This document shows, piece after piece, positions 1 through 9,869 of a stretch of DNA of 64,000 nucleotides. Position 1 is the stretch's first letter; each line of letters starts with the position of its first letter. Both the position numbers and the translations under genes were made by a program. The notes under the pieces were generated by a model that saw only the letters and a program-made list of their open reading frames with translations, was not told the DNA's origin and did no database searches. Location of the stretch: NCBI GenBank assembly GCA_002104905.1, contig MCFE01000086.1, positions 1-64,000 of the forward strand. Reading direction: 5' to 3'. The DNA comes from Basidiobolus meristosporus CBS 931.73 (taxonomy: Eukaryota > Basidiobolomycota > Basidiobolomycetes > Basidiobolales > Basidiobolaceae).

Positions 1-3000
1 TATGCTGATATTGGAGTTGACGATCGAGTTGCTTTTGCAGCCAACCCTGCCTTTGATGCAAGCACCTTTGAAGTCTGGGGACCCTTACTTAACGGAGGAA
101 CCGTGGTCGTTATAGATCGTGGTACCGTTCTTACACCCAACTCCTTTGTGCAAACCTTACAGCAAGAGCGAATAACTGTGATGTTTTTGACCACTGGCTT
201 GTTTAATCAAATGGCGGTGGCTCTGGAAGCAATATTACCACAATTCAAGATATTAATCACCGGTGGAGACGCGCCCGACTGTGGAGTCATAACGCAAGTG
301 ATGCGAAACGCCCCGCCGCAGCAACTGCTAAATGCATACGGGCCCACGGAAAGCACAACTTTTACAACTACATACAGAATTGCCGCTCCACCCGGAACAG
401 GTACAGAGATACCTATCGGTCGACCGATTGCGAATACGCGGCTTTATCTGCTGGATAAGTATGGCCAGCCACTACCATTGGGAATGATTGGTGAGTTATA
501 CATTGGGGGTGATGGCGTCGCATGCGGTTACTTGAATCGTCCCGAGTTGACAGCCGAGCGTTTCCTCCCTGACCCGTTCAGCAAGCACAAAAACGCTCGT
601 ATGTACAGAACGGGAGACTTAGCCCGCTACATGCCCGACGGCAATTTAGTTTTCCTTGGCCGGAGTGATCAACAGGTCAAAATCCGAGGATTTCGGATTG
701 AGCCCGGTGAGATTGAGGCGTGCCTGAATGAGCATCCTCAAGTGCGCGAAGCTACTGTGCTAGTATTAGGCAAGAACAATAGCAAGCGCCTTGTTGCATA
801 TGTCGTTGCTGAACCAAACAAACAGCTCGCCCACACGTTGCGCTTGCACCTCACTAACAAACTGCCAGAGTACATGATTCCAGCGGCTTTCGTGCAATTG
901 GATGTACTTCCATTAACACCTAATGGTAAAGTAGACCGACGAGCACTTCCAGAACCGAAGGATGAATCTTTTGCGCACCAAGAATATGAGGCTCCTCAAG
1001 GAGAGCTTGAAACTGTACTGGCAGCTATCTGGGCCGAGTTACTCAAGTTGGAACAAATTGGGCGCCACGATAATTTCTTTGCGCTCGGTGGGAACTCCCT
1101 ACTGGTCATGCAAATGATTGAACGGCTCCGTCGACTCGATCTAAGAGTTTCTGTGCGCGCGCTTTACGATACGCCCACTCTCAGCACACTAGTACAATCT
1201 CTAGGTCAACACTCTGAGGTGCCTACCCCACCCAACCTGATCACGCCGAATACCAGCAAGATAACGCCAGACCTACTCCCGCTGGTCAACCTCACTCAGG
1301 CTGAAATTGACCAAATCATTGAAGTGATCCCCGGTGGTGTTTCTAATATCCAAGATATATACTCATTGACTCCACTGCAAGATGGCATCCTGTTCCATCA
1401 CCTTCTGGAGACCGACAATGACCCCTATCTGGTTACTACACTACTGGCTTTCGCTGACCGGCCTTTACTCGATCGCTACTTGGAGACTATTCAGCAGTTG
1501 GTGAATCGTCATGACATTCTACGCACTGCCTTTGTATGGAGGAACCTGACTGCTCCTGTTCAGGTGGTGTGTCGCCAAGCGTTATTATCAATCAGTGAAC
1601 TTACTTTCGATTTGTCAAATGGCCCAATTAGAGATCAGCTACTTCGGTACTTTGATCCTCACAAGTATCGCGTCGACTTAACTCAGGCATCCTTGCTGCG
1701 CTACGCGGTCACTCAGGACACCGATGGTCGCTGGCTGCTTGTCCAACTGCTCCACCATGTTATAGGTGATCACTCCACAGTAGATGTGATGCAATCGGAG
1801 ATTCAGGCTTTTCTTAGTGGGCAGGGAAGTACCCTTCCACCACCACAGCCATTCCGTAATCTGGTGGCACAAGCGCGCCTAGGGCGACGCCAGAAGGAAC
1901 ATGAACAGTTCTTTACGGAGATGCTTGCCGATATTGAGGAGCCCACCCTGCCGTTCGGCTTGGGCGAGATCTATCGTGACGGATCAAAAGTAACAGAATC
2001 GCACCAGATGCTACCGCAGGATTTGAACAAAACCCTGCGTGCACAAGCTAAAAGATTGGGGGTAAGCGTGGCCGACTTATTTCACCTGGCCTGGGCTCAG
2101 GTGCTAGCTCGTTCAAGCGGCCAGGAGCGAGTGGTTTTTGGGACAGTCTTACTTGGAAGAATGCAGGCTGGCGACGGAGCGGACCAAGCATTGGGTTTAT
2201 TCATTAACACGTTACCGATACGTATTGATCTTGGTGAACGAGGTGTTCAAGAAAGCGTACAGCAAACCCATGCGGACTTGGCCGCGCTTCTTCAGCATGA
2301 ACACGCCTCGTTAGCGTTGGCACAGCGTTGTAGTAGCTTACCCGCTGGCACTCCGCTCTTTAGCGCGCTGCTCAACTACCGACATAATACAGTACCCCTT
2401 GGGAAGCACACAAGCATGTCGGGTATCGAATTCCTGAGCACGCAAGAACGCACCAACTATCCATTATTGATGTCAGTAGAGGATTTCGGGGATTCTCTTG
2501 GCCTCACTTCTCAAGCTGTGTACCCACTTGACTCTGCTCAGATATGTAACTACATGCGGCAAACATTGCAAAGCTTGGTCGATGCCCTGCAGCACAAACC
2601 AGAAATGCCTATTCACCAAATCGAGGTACTCTCTGATGACGAGCGTGAGCGCTTACTTGGGACGTTGAATGCGACAGATGCTCCGTATTCAGAGCACCGC
2701 CTACTTCACCAATTATTCGAGGAACAAGCCGAACGCACTCCTCAAGCAACCGCGCTTGTATGCGAAGGTGCATCATTAAATTACGCTGAACTGAACATTC
2801 GTGCCAACTATCTGGCTCAACATCTGATCGAGTTAGGAGTCCAGCCAGACACACGCGTGGCAATCTGCATGCAACGTGGTCCACAGATGATTATGGGATT
2901 ACTAGCGATCCTGAAATCGGGTGGTGCATATGTACCGCTTGATCCAGCATATCCGTGCGCGCGTCTTGCGCAAATCCTTGCTGATGCGACCCCTATGATT

Positions 3001-5295
3001 ATTGTAGCAGATTCAATTGGCTGTTCTGTATTGGGTGAGGCAGTCCTCTCCTCACGGACTATTGTTGATCCTGATAGGCTACCAGGGGTATCGCTTACTA
3101 ATCCGCAGATCCCGAAGCTGACCGCACGTCATCTTGCATATGTGATCTACACTTCTGGTTCCACTGGCATTCCCAAGGGTGTGATGATGGAGCATCGAGG
3201 GATCGTGAATCTCGCTCAAGCACGAAAAGCCCGTTTTGAGGTTCATCCATCCAGTCGAATACTGCAGTTTGCCTCTCTCAGCTTCGATGTGAGCATCTGG
3301 GAAATCATTTTAACCCTGAGTACCGGGGCAAGTCTATACCTCCCCCCTGACATAATCCGGCACGACTTGAAGAAGCTGTGGGAGTATATAGCGAGATATT
3401 CCGTCACTCATGCTATACTACCTCCAGCGCTGCTTCAGGATGGTGAGGGTCTACCTAGACTAGAAACACCACTGACGCTAATCCTGACAGGCGAAGCAGC
3501 AAACGCGGCGTTGTATCAAAATCTGAGCCAGCATGGTGCAGTTTACAACGCCTATGGCCCAACAGAAACTCACGCTATAACCATTTGGGCCAGTCAGCAG
3601 TGTTCTCTCAGTGCAGGATCGGTTCCGATTGGGCGGCCGATTGAGAATACCCGGCTTTACCTAGTAGATAGGCGCGGGCAACTGGTACCGTATGGAGCGG
3701 TGGGAGAGCTATACATTGCCGGAGTTTGCGTTGCTCGCGGCTATCTAAACAGGCCAGAATTGACATCAGAACGTTTTCTCCCTGATCCATTTAGCAAGGA
3801 GAACGACACTTGGATGTACAAGACTGGCGACTTGGCCCGGTACTTGCCCGATGGTAATCTGGAGTTCCTCGGCCGTAACGACCACCAGATCAAGATTCGG
3901 GGCTTTCGGATTGAGCCAGGGGAGATTAAGACACTACTTCTCAACCACCCACAAGTGCGCGAGGCGTTTGTTATGGCACAAGGCAAGGATCACAACAAGC
4001 ACCTGGTGGCCTATGTTGTGGCAGAGCCCGACGAAAGTCTGGCGCGTACTTTGCGCAATTACCTCTCCAAGAAGCTACCTGAATATATGACGCCTTCTGC
4101 CTTTCTGCGCTTAGATGAGCTGCCATTGACTCCCAACGGAAAGATTGATCGACAGGCGCTACCTACCCCCGACCATAATTCCTTTGCACTTCCGGCGTAT
4201 GAGGCTCCGCAAGGCACGATCGAGTGCACCCTTGCAGGAATCTGGGCTGAGCTGCTTGATGTCGACCGAATTGGCCGCCATGATAACTTCTTTGCGCTAG
4301 GCGGATACTCCTTGTTAGCAGTGCGAATGACTAGCCGCATTCACACAGCACTACACGTTGAGCCTCCCTTGCGCATGTTGTTTGAAGCACCTACAATCGC
4401 TGAACTCGCGCAACGCTTACTTGAACTAGACGATCATCCTCATGACTCATATGCGGTTTTGTTCCCTATCCAGCCCAAAGGAACGCTTGCTCCACTCTTC
4501 TGTGTTCATGCTGTCTCTGGTCTAAGCTGGGGCTATGTTGGCCTATCTCAGCATTTGGACCCGGATCAACCGATTTACGGGCTGCAAGCCCGTGGCCTTA
4601 ACAACAACGCCCCGCTTGCCGAGTCTATCGAGGCTATGGCTTCCGACTATATCAAGCAAATCCGCAGCATTCAGCCTCACGGGCCCTACCACTTGCTGGG
4701 GTGGTCCTTTGGTGTCTATGTCGCACACAGCATGGCGACGCAGCTCGAAAACCAGGGTGAAGCGGTGGCACTGCTCGCCATGCTTGACAGTAATCCAGAA
4801 TACACGCCACGAGCCGAGGAGACGGAGGCCGAACGAGATGATGCCTATAAGCAGTTCCTTAGCCGCTACAGCGATGGAGGGATTCCGAATGCCGGCGAAT
4901 ATTTATGGGGGAAGACCGAAAGTGTCATCAAGAACAACCTTGAGCTTGTGAAGAAATTTACTCCGCTCACAGTTCGCGGCGACGTGCTCTTCTTTCGTGC
5001 CACGATTCCTGAGCATGAGGACATCCCGCTGATCACCCCGGAGCTATGGAAACCTCATGTTCTCGGTGATATTGAGGTGCACAATATTCATTGCAAACAC
5101 CGGGAGATGGACAGGCCCACGCCAACTGCTGAAATTGGTCGGATCCTCGCGAAGACGCTACATGATATGCGCCACAGGCCGACACGCTCCGAAAGTTGGT
5201 GGGGAGTTTTACGGAGGGATGTGCGGAAATTCTGGGGAAGTTCGGATGGACTTGGAGGATTTTTTGATTTTCGGAATCTACCGTGTTGCTACTGA
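1..5295 (+). CDS. Non-ribosomal peptide synthetase, C-terminal 1764 residues (A-PCP-C-A-PCP-TE)
   Basis: The frame is open from base 1, so the gene starts outside the window. Domain order: the rest of adenylation domain 1 (FDAS core near base 70, AYGPTE near 334, NGKVDR near 925), carrier 1 (LGGNS, phosphopantetheine Ser at 1096-1098), a condensation domain (about 1320-2640), a full A domain 2 (YTSGSTG at 3148, FDVSIWE near 3285, AYGPTE near 3550, NGKIDR near 4135), carrier 2 (LGGYS, Ser 4309-4311) and a type I thioesterase (GWSFG Ser 4705-4707, LDSNP Asp, His 5098-5100). The condensation domain has FHHLLETDNDPY near its start and HHVIGDHST at the active site, which resembles dual epimerisation/condensation domains of bacterial lipopeptide synthetases. 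Expected role: adds the last two residues of a peptide and releases it by hydrolysis or cyclisation. More than 5 kb without an intron, unlike the gene island downstream. About 37 residues after the thioesterase (5185-5292) match nothing I know. Confidence 0.95.
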   Translation, partial: YADIGVDDRVAFAANPAFDASTFEVWGPLLNGGTVVVIDRGTVLTPNSFVQTLQQERITVMFLTTGLFNQMAVALEAILPQFKILITGGDAPDCGVITQVMRNAPPQQLLNAYGPTESTTFTTTYRIAAPPGTGTEIPIGRPIANTRLYLLDKYGQPLPLGMIGELYIGGDGVACGYLNRPELTAERFLPDPFSKHKNARMYRTGDLARYMPDGNLVFLGRSDQQVKIRGFRIEPGEIEACLNEHPQVREATVLVLGKNNSKRLVAYVVAEPNKQLAHTLRLHLTNKLPEYMIPAAFVQLDVLPLTPNGKVDRRALPEPKDESFAHQEYEAPQGELETVLAAIWAELLKLEQIGRHDNFFALGGNSLLVMQMIERLRRLDLRVSVRALYDTPTLSTLVQSLGQHSEVPTPPNLITPNTSKITPDLLPLVNLTQAEIDQIIEVIPGGVSNIQDIYSLTPLQDGILFHHLLETDNDPYLVTTLLAFADRPLLDRYLETIQQLVNRHDILRTAFVWRNLTAPVQVVCRQALLSISELTFDLSNGPIRDQLLRYFDPHKYRVDLTQASLLRYAVTQDTDGRWLLVQLLHHVIGDHSTVDVMQSEIQAFLSGQGSTLPPPQPFRNLVAQARLGRRQKEHEQFFTEMLADIEEPTLPFGLGEIYRDGSKVTESHQMLPQDLNKTLRAQAKRLGVSVADLFHLAWAQVLARSSGQERVVFGTVLLGRMQAGDGADQALGLFINTLPIRIDLGERGVQESVQQTHADLAALLQHEHASLALAQRCSSLPAGTPLFSALLNYRHNTVPLGKHTSMSGIEFLSTQERTNYPLLMSVEDFGDSLGLTSQAVYPLDSAQICNYMRQTLQSLVDALQHKPEMPIHQIEVLSDDERERLLGTLNATDAPYSEHRLLHQLFEEQAERTPQATALVCEGASLNYAELNIRANYLAQHLIELGVQPDTRVAICMQRGPQMIMGLLAILKSGGAYVPLDPAYPCARLAQILADATPMIIVADSIGCSVLGEAVLSSRTIVDPDRLPGVSLTNPQIPKLTARHLAYVIYTSGSTGIPKGVMMEHRGIVNLAQARKARFEVHPSSRILQFASLSFDVSIWEIILTLSTGASLYLPPDIIRHDLKKLWEYIARYSVTHAILPPALLQDGEGLPRLETPLTLILTGEAANAALYQNLSQHGAVYNAYGPTETHAITIWASQQCSLSAGSVPIGRPIENTRLYLVDRRGQLVPYGAVGELYIAGVCVARGYLNRPELTSERFLPDPFSKENDTWMYKTGDLARYLPDGNLEFLGRNDHQIKIRGFRIEPGEIKTLLLNHPQVREAFVMAQGKDHNKHLVAYVVAEPDESLARTLRNYLSKKLPEYMTPSAFLRLDELPLTPNGKIDRQALPTPDHNSFALPAYEAPQGTIECTLAGIWAELLDVDRIGRHDNFFALGGYSLLAVRMTSRIHTALHVEPPLRMLFEAPTIAELAQRLLELDDHPHDSYAVLFPIQPKGTLAPLFCVHAVSGLSWGYVGLSQHLDPDQPIYGLQARGLNNNAPLAESIEAMASDYIKQIRSIQPHGPYHLLGWSFGVYVAHSMATQLENQGEAVALLAMLDSNPEYTPRAEETEAERDDAYKQFLSRYSDGGIPNAGEYLWGKTESVIKNNLELVKKFTPLTVRGDVLFFRATIPEHEDIPLITPELWKPHVLGDIEVHNIHCKHREMDRPTPTAEIGRILAKTLHDMRHRPTRSESWWGVLRRDVRKFWGSSDGLGGFFDFRNLPCCY

Positions 5296-6270
5296 CGGGG
5301 GCGTCCAGCACGAATTTGCGTTGTAAATAAGAAGGGGATCCGGGTGCAATACTAGATTTTTTGTAGATGAGATAAAATAAAAATACTTCAGGAGCGAATT
5401 AAGCGAACATCCAATTTCCGTTGAAGTGTTTCAGGCCGTAAATGTTGGAACCCCCAATAGCTATACCATGGTGGTCAGATGCAATTCTAGATGTGGTGAA
5501 CAAACATTTACATCAGCCAAACGATCTGCAGTGAAACATGGATCTAGCACCACTTCCTCCCCATCAAGGCATCTCCAGAATCAAGAAAAATTACCCATCT
5601 ATAATGATGAAACACTTGGCTTAATATCTTGGGGAGCAATACGGGTTCGGGATTTTGTTTGGCGATTCCTCCCAGAAGAGGTAAATTGCGGTACATCAAC
5701 CACTGTCAACAGCACCCGCTCTCATCACTTGGCTGGAGAGTGTAGGGTGATATAGTGAAAATCCTGTTGTAGATACTGTTGCAAGTTATCATCTTAACAT
5801 CTGAAACATTCGTGCAGCATTAGTATCCACTTTGCTGATTGCGAACATCATGTACATGTGCAACCTGCTAGCTCTTTAGACAATCAAAGTCTTGAAAATA
5901 CTGAAACCGTAAAACTTGTCCAAATTGCCCCAAATTTTACACATGACTTTGAGACCTTCTTCAAAACACTCTTTTCATTACTTTGACAAAGCCCTACTAA
6001 ATGTACAAATACTACATTCTAGTGCCATAAGCCAACCAGTGAAATTGCTACTAGCAAGCTGTCTTGTGCCCTATTCATATTATCTCAACAGGTACCTTCA
6101 CTTAATTAGCGTTCCTCCCCAATTGCCATTCATTAATGGTTGAAATTTCAAGATATACCAAGTGTTCAGTTAAAACCCGGCTTCATTATATGGCATGACC
6201 GTATCATAAATATGTTTAGGAAGTATTGAGCATCTACATTGATACATTATAGAAATTGTCTTGTCACTTC
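5296..6270. other. Intergenic, no gene supported
   Basis: An open frame of 109 codons on + (5426-5755) has no recognisable motif and an unremarkable composition; I do not call it a gene. The stretch separates the NRPS stop from the first copia LTR and becomes AT-rich towards it. The last five bases (ACTTC, 6266-6270) are the probable left target duplication of copia element 1. Confidence 0.5.
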
Positions 6271-6619
6271 TGTTGTAAGAGTCTTGGAGATATTGGAAGT
6301 GATTGGGAGAACTAGTAGATTATGTGGTTTTCACTGTATGATTTATTGAATGTAAAAGTAGTACTTATACCTTTACATGGTGGTGGCATAATAAACACAT
6401 AGAATAGGTTTAGGAAGGTAGCAAGAACATGTGTGCAAAGTTTAGGGCTGTTTGGACAACTTTGAAAATTCTCATGTTCTGGGTACCAGATATTTTGGTG
6501 AAAATATTGTTAGTAAATCCCAACAAGGAATATGGTCAGTATTCTCTAAGATTTGTACGTAATGATCTAAGTGACTAAGTTAGGTGAATATTTAGGTGGA
6601 GTTACAAATTTTTACAACA
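6271..6619 (-). repeat. 3' LTR of copia element 1 (349 bp)
   Basis: On the + strand it starts TGTTGTAAGAG and ends TTTTTACAACA, that is TG...CA on either strand. Just beyond it, 6620-6628 (CTCCCACCC) reads as the polypurine tract GGGTGGGAG on the coding strand, which identifies this as the 3' LTR of a minus-strand element. Confidence 0.92.
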
Positions 6620-6630
6620 CTCCCACCCAG

Positions 6631-9509
6631 CTAAATGTTCATACTGACTAGTCCTAATTTCAACCTAAGATATTCAAACTTGTCTCTAGCTAATGGTTTG
6701 GTAAATATGTCTGCAATCATTTCATCTGTAGGACAGTCAACTAAGCTAACTAAGTTATTCTCTATAGCTTCATGTATGAGATGATGTCAAATATCTATGT
6801 GCTTGGTTCTAGCAAGAATAGTTGGATTTCTACCTAATTGTATACATCCTTGATTATCTTGAAATAAAGTAATAGGTGTTTTTTGGCATAGGCCTAAATC
6901 TGTAAAAAGCCTTCTTAACCACATTGCTTCTTTTGTAGCCTCACAGGCTGCCATGTACTCTGCCTCTGTGGTAGAGAGTGCTATGGTTGGTTACTTTCTT
7001 GAATTCCATGAAATTGCTTATTTACTGTAAAGAAAGGTGTGTCCTGTAGTGGATCTTCTGTCTTCCAAATTTTGTCCCCAATCAGCATCAGAGTATCCCA
7101 CAAGATCCTGTTCTGAATCTTTATAAGTGTATCTTAAGCAGATATCAGCAGTTCTTTTTAGGTATCCAAAAATCCGCTTAACTGCTGCAATATGATCAGA
7201 TCCATAGTTCTGATTATGTTGGCTGACAACTCCAACTGAATATGAGATATCTGGACATGTTCCAAGCATGATATACATCAGACTGCTGACCATAGATTGA
7301 TAAGGAAAGTCAGGGCTTTCAGATGGCACCAAGCTCTCTTGATTTGGTTGAGTTTTGACCAAGTTAAGGTTTGTCTCCATTGGGGTAGCTGCCAGTTTAC
7401 AGTCTTCCATTTGGTACTTCTTTAGTATATCTGGAATATACTTGCATTGACTTAGGGTGATAGTCTGGGTACTTCTGTCTATGGAGAACTTTATCCCTAA
7501 GTAGCAACTGAGTTCTCCTAGATTGGACATCTTGAACTCTTTAGATAGGCTGGATTTAGTCTCTTCCAATGTTGCTAGGTAATTGGTGGCTATATTAAGA
7601 TCATCCACATAAAGAGCTAATAGAACTGGATTTGCTCTATCCGGCTTATAATATATACTGTAGTCCGCATTACTCCTTTTGAAACTCAAAGATTCCAAAT
7701 AAGAATCTATCTTGCAATTCCAGGCTCTTGGTGATTGTTTGAGACCATTTAGTGACTTTTTAAGCTTGCAGACCAAATGGGGGTTGTCTTGGTCAACAAA
7801 CCCATCAGGCTGGTCCATATACATGTCCTCATCAAGTTCTCCATTCAAAAATGCAGTTTTTACATCCATTTGATGAATAAAAAACTTATATTTTGCTGCA
7901 ATAGCCAATATTAATCTGATGGAATTCAATTTGGCTACCGGTGCAAAGGTCTCAGTATGGTCAAGTCCTTTTGTTTGAGAGTATCCTTTGGCTACAAGTC
8001 TTGCTTTGTATCTTTCAATTGTGCCATCAGCCTTGTATTTCTTCTTGAAGACCCAACTGCATCCAATTGAATTTTGGTTGATTGGTAATTTGACTTAGTC
8101 CCAAGTTTGATTTTCCATCAGTGCCTGATATTCCTCAGTCATTGCAGATCTCCAAAACTTTGTCTGAGGGCTATTTAGGGCCTCTTTTACAGTCTGGGGT
8201 TCATCAATATGGACTGAATAGGCATAGGCTAAGTTTGTACCCTCATTGATATAGTAATTTGGGCTATTTCTTGTCCGATTGGATCTCTGGGCATTTGATA
8301 CTGGAATGATCACTTCTGGGATATTCCTGGGCACTGATTCTGGCTGAACCATGGTTGTAGAGTCCTCTGGAGTGAAAAAATTCTCACTGTTTTGCTCTGA
8401 TTCAATCCTGAAAATTGGTGGACTTGAGATCAAATTTTCGTCATCATCTGATGTCATTTTTTGTGAAAATTTTGAATTTTCATCAAACAACACATCCCTG
8501 GACTTGATCAGCTTCTTTGCTTTGGTATTGTAGAGTCTGTATGTCTTACTCCTGCAGTAGCCCAAAAATATGCATTTTACACTTTTTGGCTCAAATTTTG
8601 ACTGATTTCCAGCCAGTTTTTTGGCATATGCTGTACACCAAAATATTCTTAGATGCTCTGCACTTGGTCTGTATCCATACCATGCTTCAGATGGAGTAGA
8701 ATCACAAAGTATTCTGTTATAACTCCTATTTTAAGATATACAGCAGTGGCAACTGATTCCACCCAAAGATCATAGGATAACTTTTGATCATAGATCATAG
8801 ATCTTGCCATAACAATTATTGATCTGTTGGCTTGTTCTGCTACTCCATTCTGTTGTGGGGGGTATGGTACAGTAGTCTCTTGCTTTATCCCATGAATTTT
8901 GCAGAAGTGGATGAAGAGTTTTGAGGTATATTCTCCACCATTGTCAGAGCATATTTTCTTGATTTTTTCACCAGTTTCTCTCTCCACCATGGCTTTAAAC
9001 TCCCTGAACTTAGACAGAGCTTCTTCCTTTTTCTCCATCAAGTAGACCCATGTGTATCTTGTATAATCATCAATAAAAGTGATCAAATACTTCATCCCAC
9101 CTAAGGATAAATTTTGCAGAGGTCCACACAGATCTGAGTGAATTAGATCTAATTTTTTTCTTAGTTTTGATTAACCCAGAGCTCTTGAACAGCTGTCTGG
9201 CTTGTTTCCCATATATGCAGGCTTCACAGTGCTCCAAAATAGCTGGGGGATCAATTTTCACTTCAGAAATTAGCTGATCTTTGATCATTTTACGCAAATA
9301 ATCAAAATTGATGTGTCCAAATCTCCTGTGCCAAAGCATTGGTGTTTCTTCATTTAAGTGACTTATTTTGGCTTCCAAATATGATGGAATATAAGTCAAC
9401 TTGTATAGATTCTGATCTCTGATGCCCAAAGCAATATGGGCACCATTTTGATCAGTGATCCTGCATCCAGAATTGTCAAAACTGAGTCCTTCTGCTGTGG
9501 CCTTGCTTA
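6631..9509 (-). pseudogene. Copia element 1 pol remnant (integrase, reverse transcriptase, RNase H)
   Basis: Fragments in order from high to low coordinates: GAG-pre-integrase (LWHRRFGH, near 9330), integrase core (CSDNGGEYTS, near 8945), the integrase C-terminal region (8095-8565), reverse transcriptase with the YVDD active site (7018-7929) and RNase H ending with TAG at 6631-6633. Frameshifts or stops separate all the blocks. The A7 run near 9163-9169 that breaks the frame between pre-integrase and integrase is identical to the one in element 2, as is the TGA in the RNase H region near 6785. The right end is cut at 9509 by the insertion of element 2. Confidence 0.9.
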
Positions 9510-9858
9510 TGTTGTAAGAGTCTTGGAGATATTGGAAGTGATTTGGAGAACAAGTAGATTATGTGGTTTTCACTTAATGATTTATTGAATGTAAAAGTAG
9601 TATTTATACTTTTACATGGTCTTGGCATTACAAACACGAGAATAGGTTAAGGAAGGTCCCAAGAACATGTGTGCAAAGTTTGGGGCTGTTTGGACCACTT
9701 TGAGAATTTTCATGTTCTGGGTACCTGGTATTTTGGTGAAAATATTCCAAGTAAATCCCAACAAGGAATTTGGTCAGTATTCTCTAGGATTTGAAGGTGA
9801 TGATCTAAGTGACTAAGTTAGGTGAATATTTTGGTGGAAAATACAAATTTTTACAACA
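9510..9858 (-). repeat. 3' LTR of copia element 2
   Basis: 349 bp, starts TGTTGTAAGAG and ends TTTTTACAACA on +. Followed at 9859-9867 by the same CTCCCACCC polypurine complement as element 1. Nearly identical to the partner LTR at 13847-14196. Confidence 0.93.
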
Positions 9859-9867
9859 CTCCCACCC
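9859..9867 (-). other. Polypurine tract of copia element 2
   Basis: Reads GGGTGGGAG on the coding (minus) strand directly before the 3' LTR. This is the expected position of the primer for plus-strand DNA synthesis, and the same run abuts the LTR of element 1. Confidence 0.75.
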
Positions 9868-9869
9868 AG

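Noticed and set aside
5426-5755. 109-codon frame after the NRPS
   Set aside because: No recognisable feature and no support for a start or promoter.
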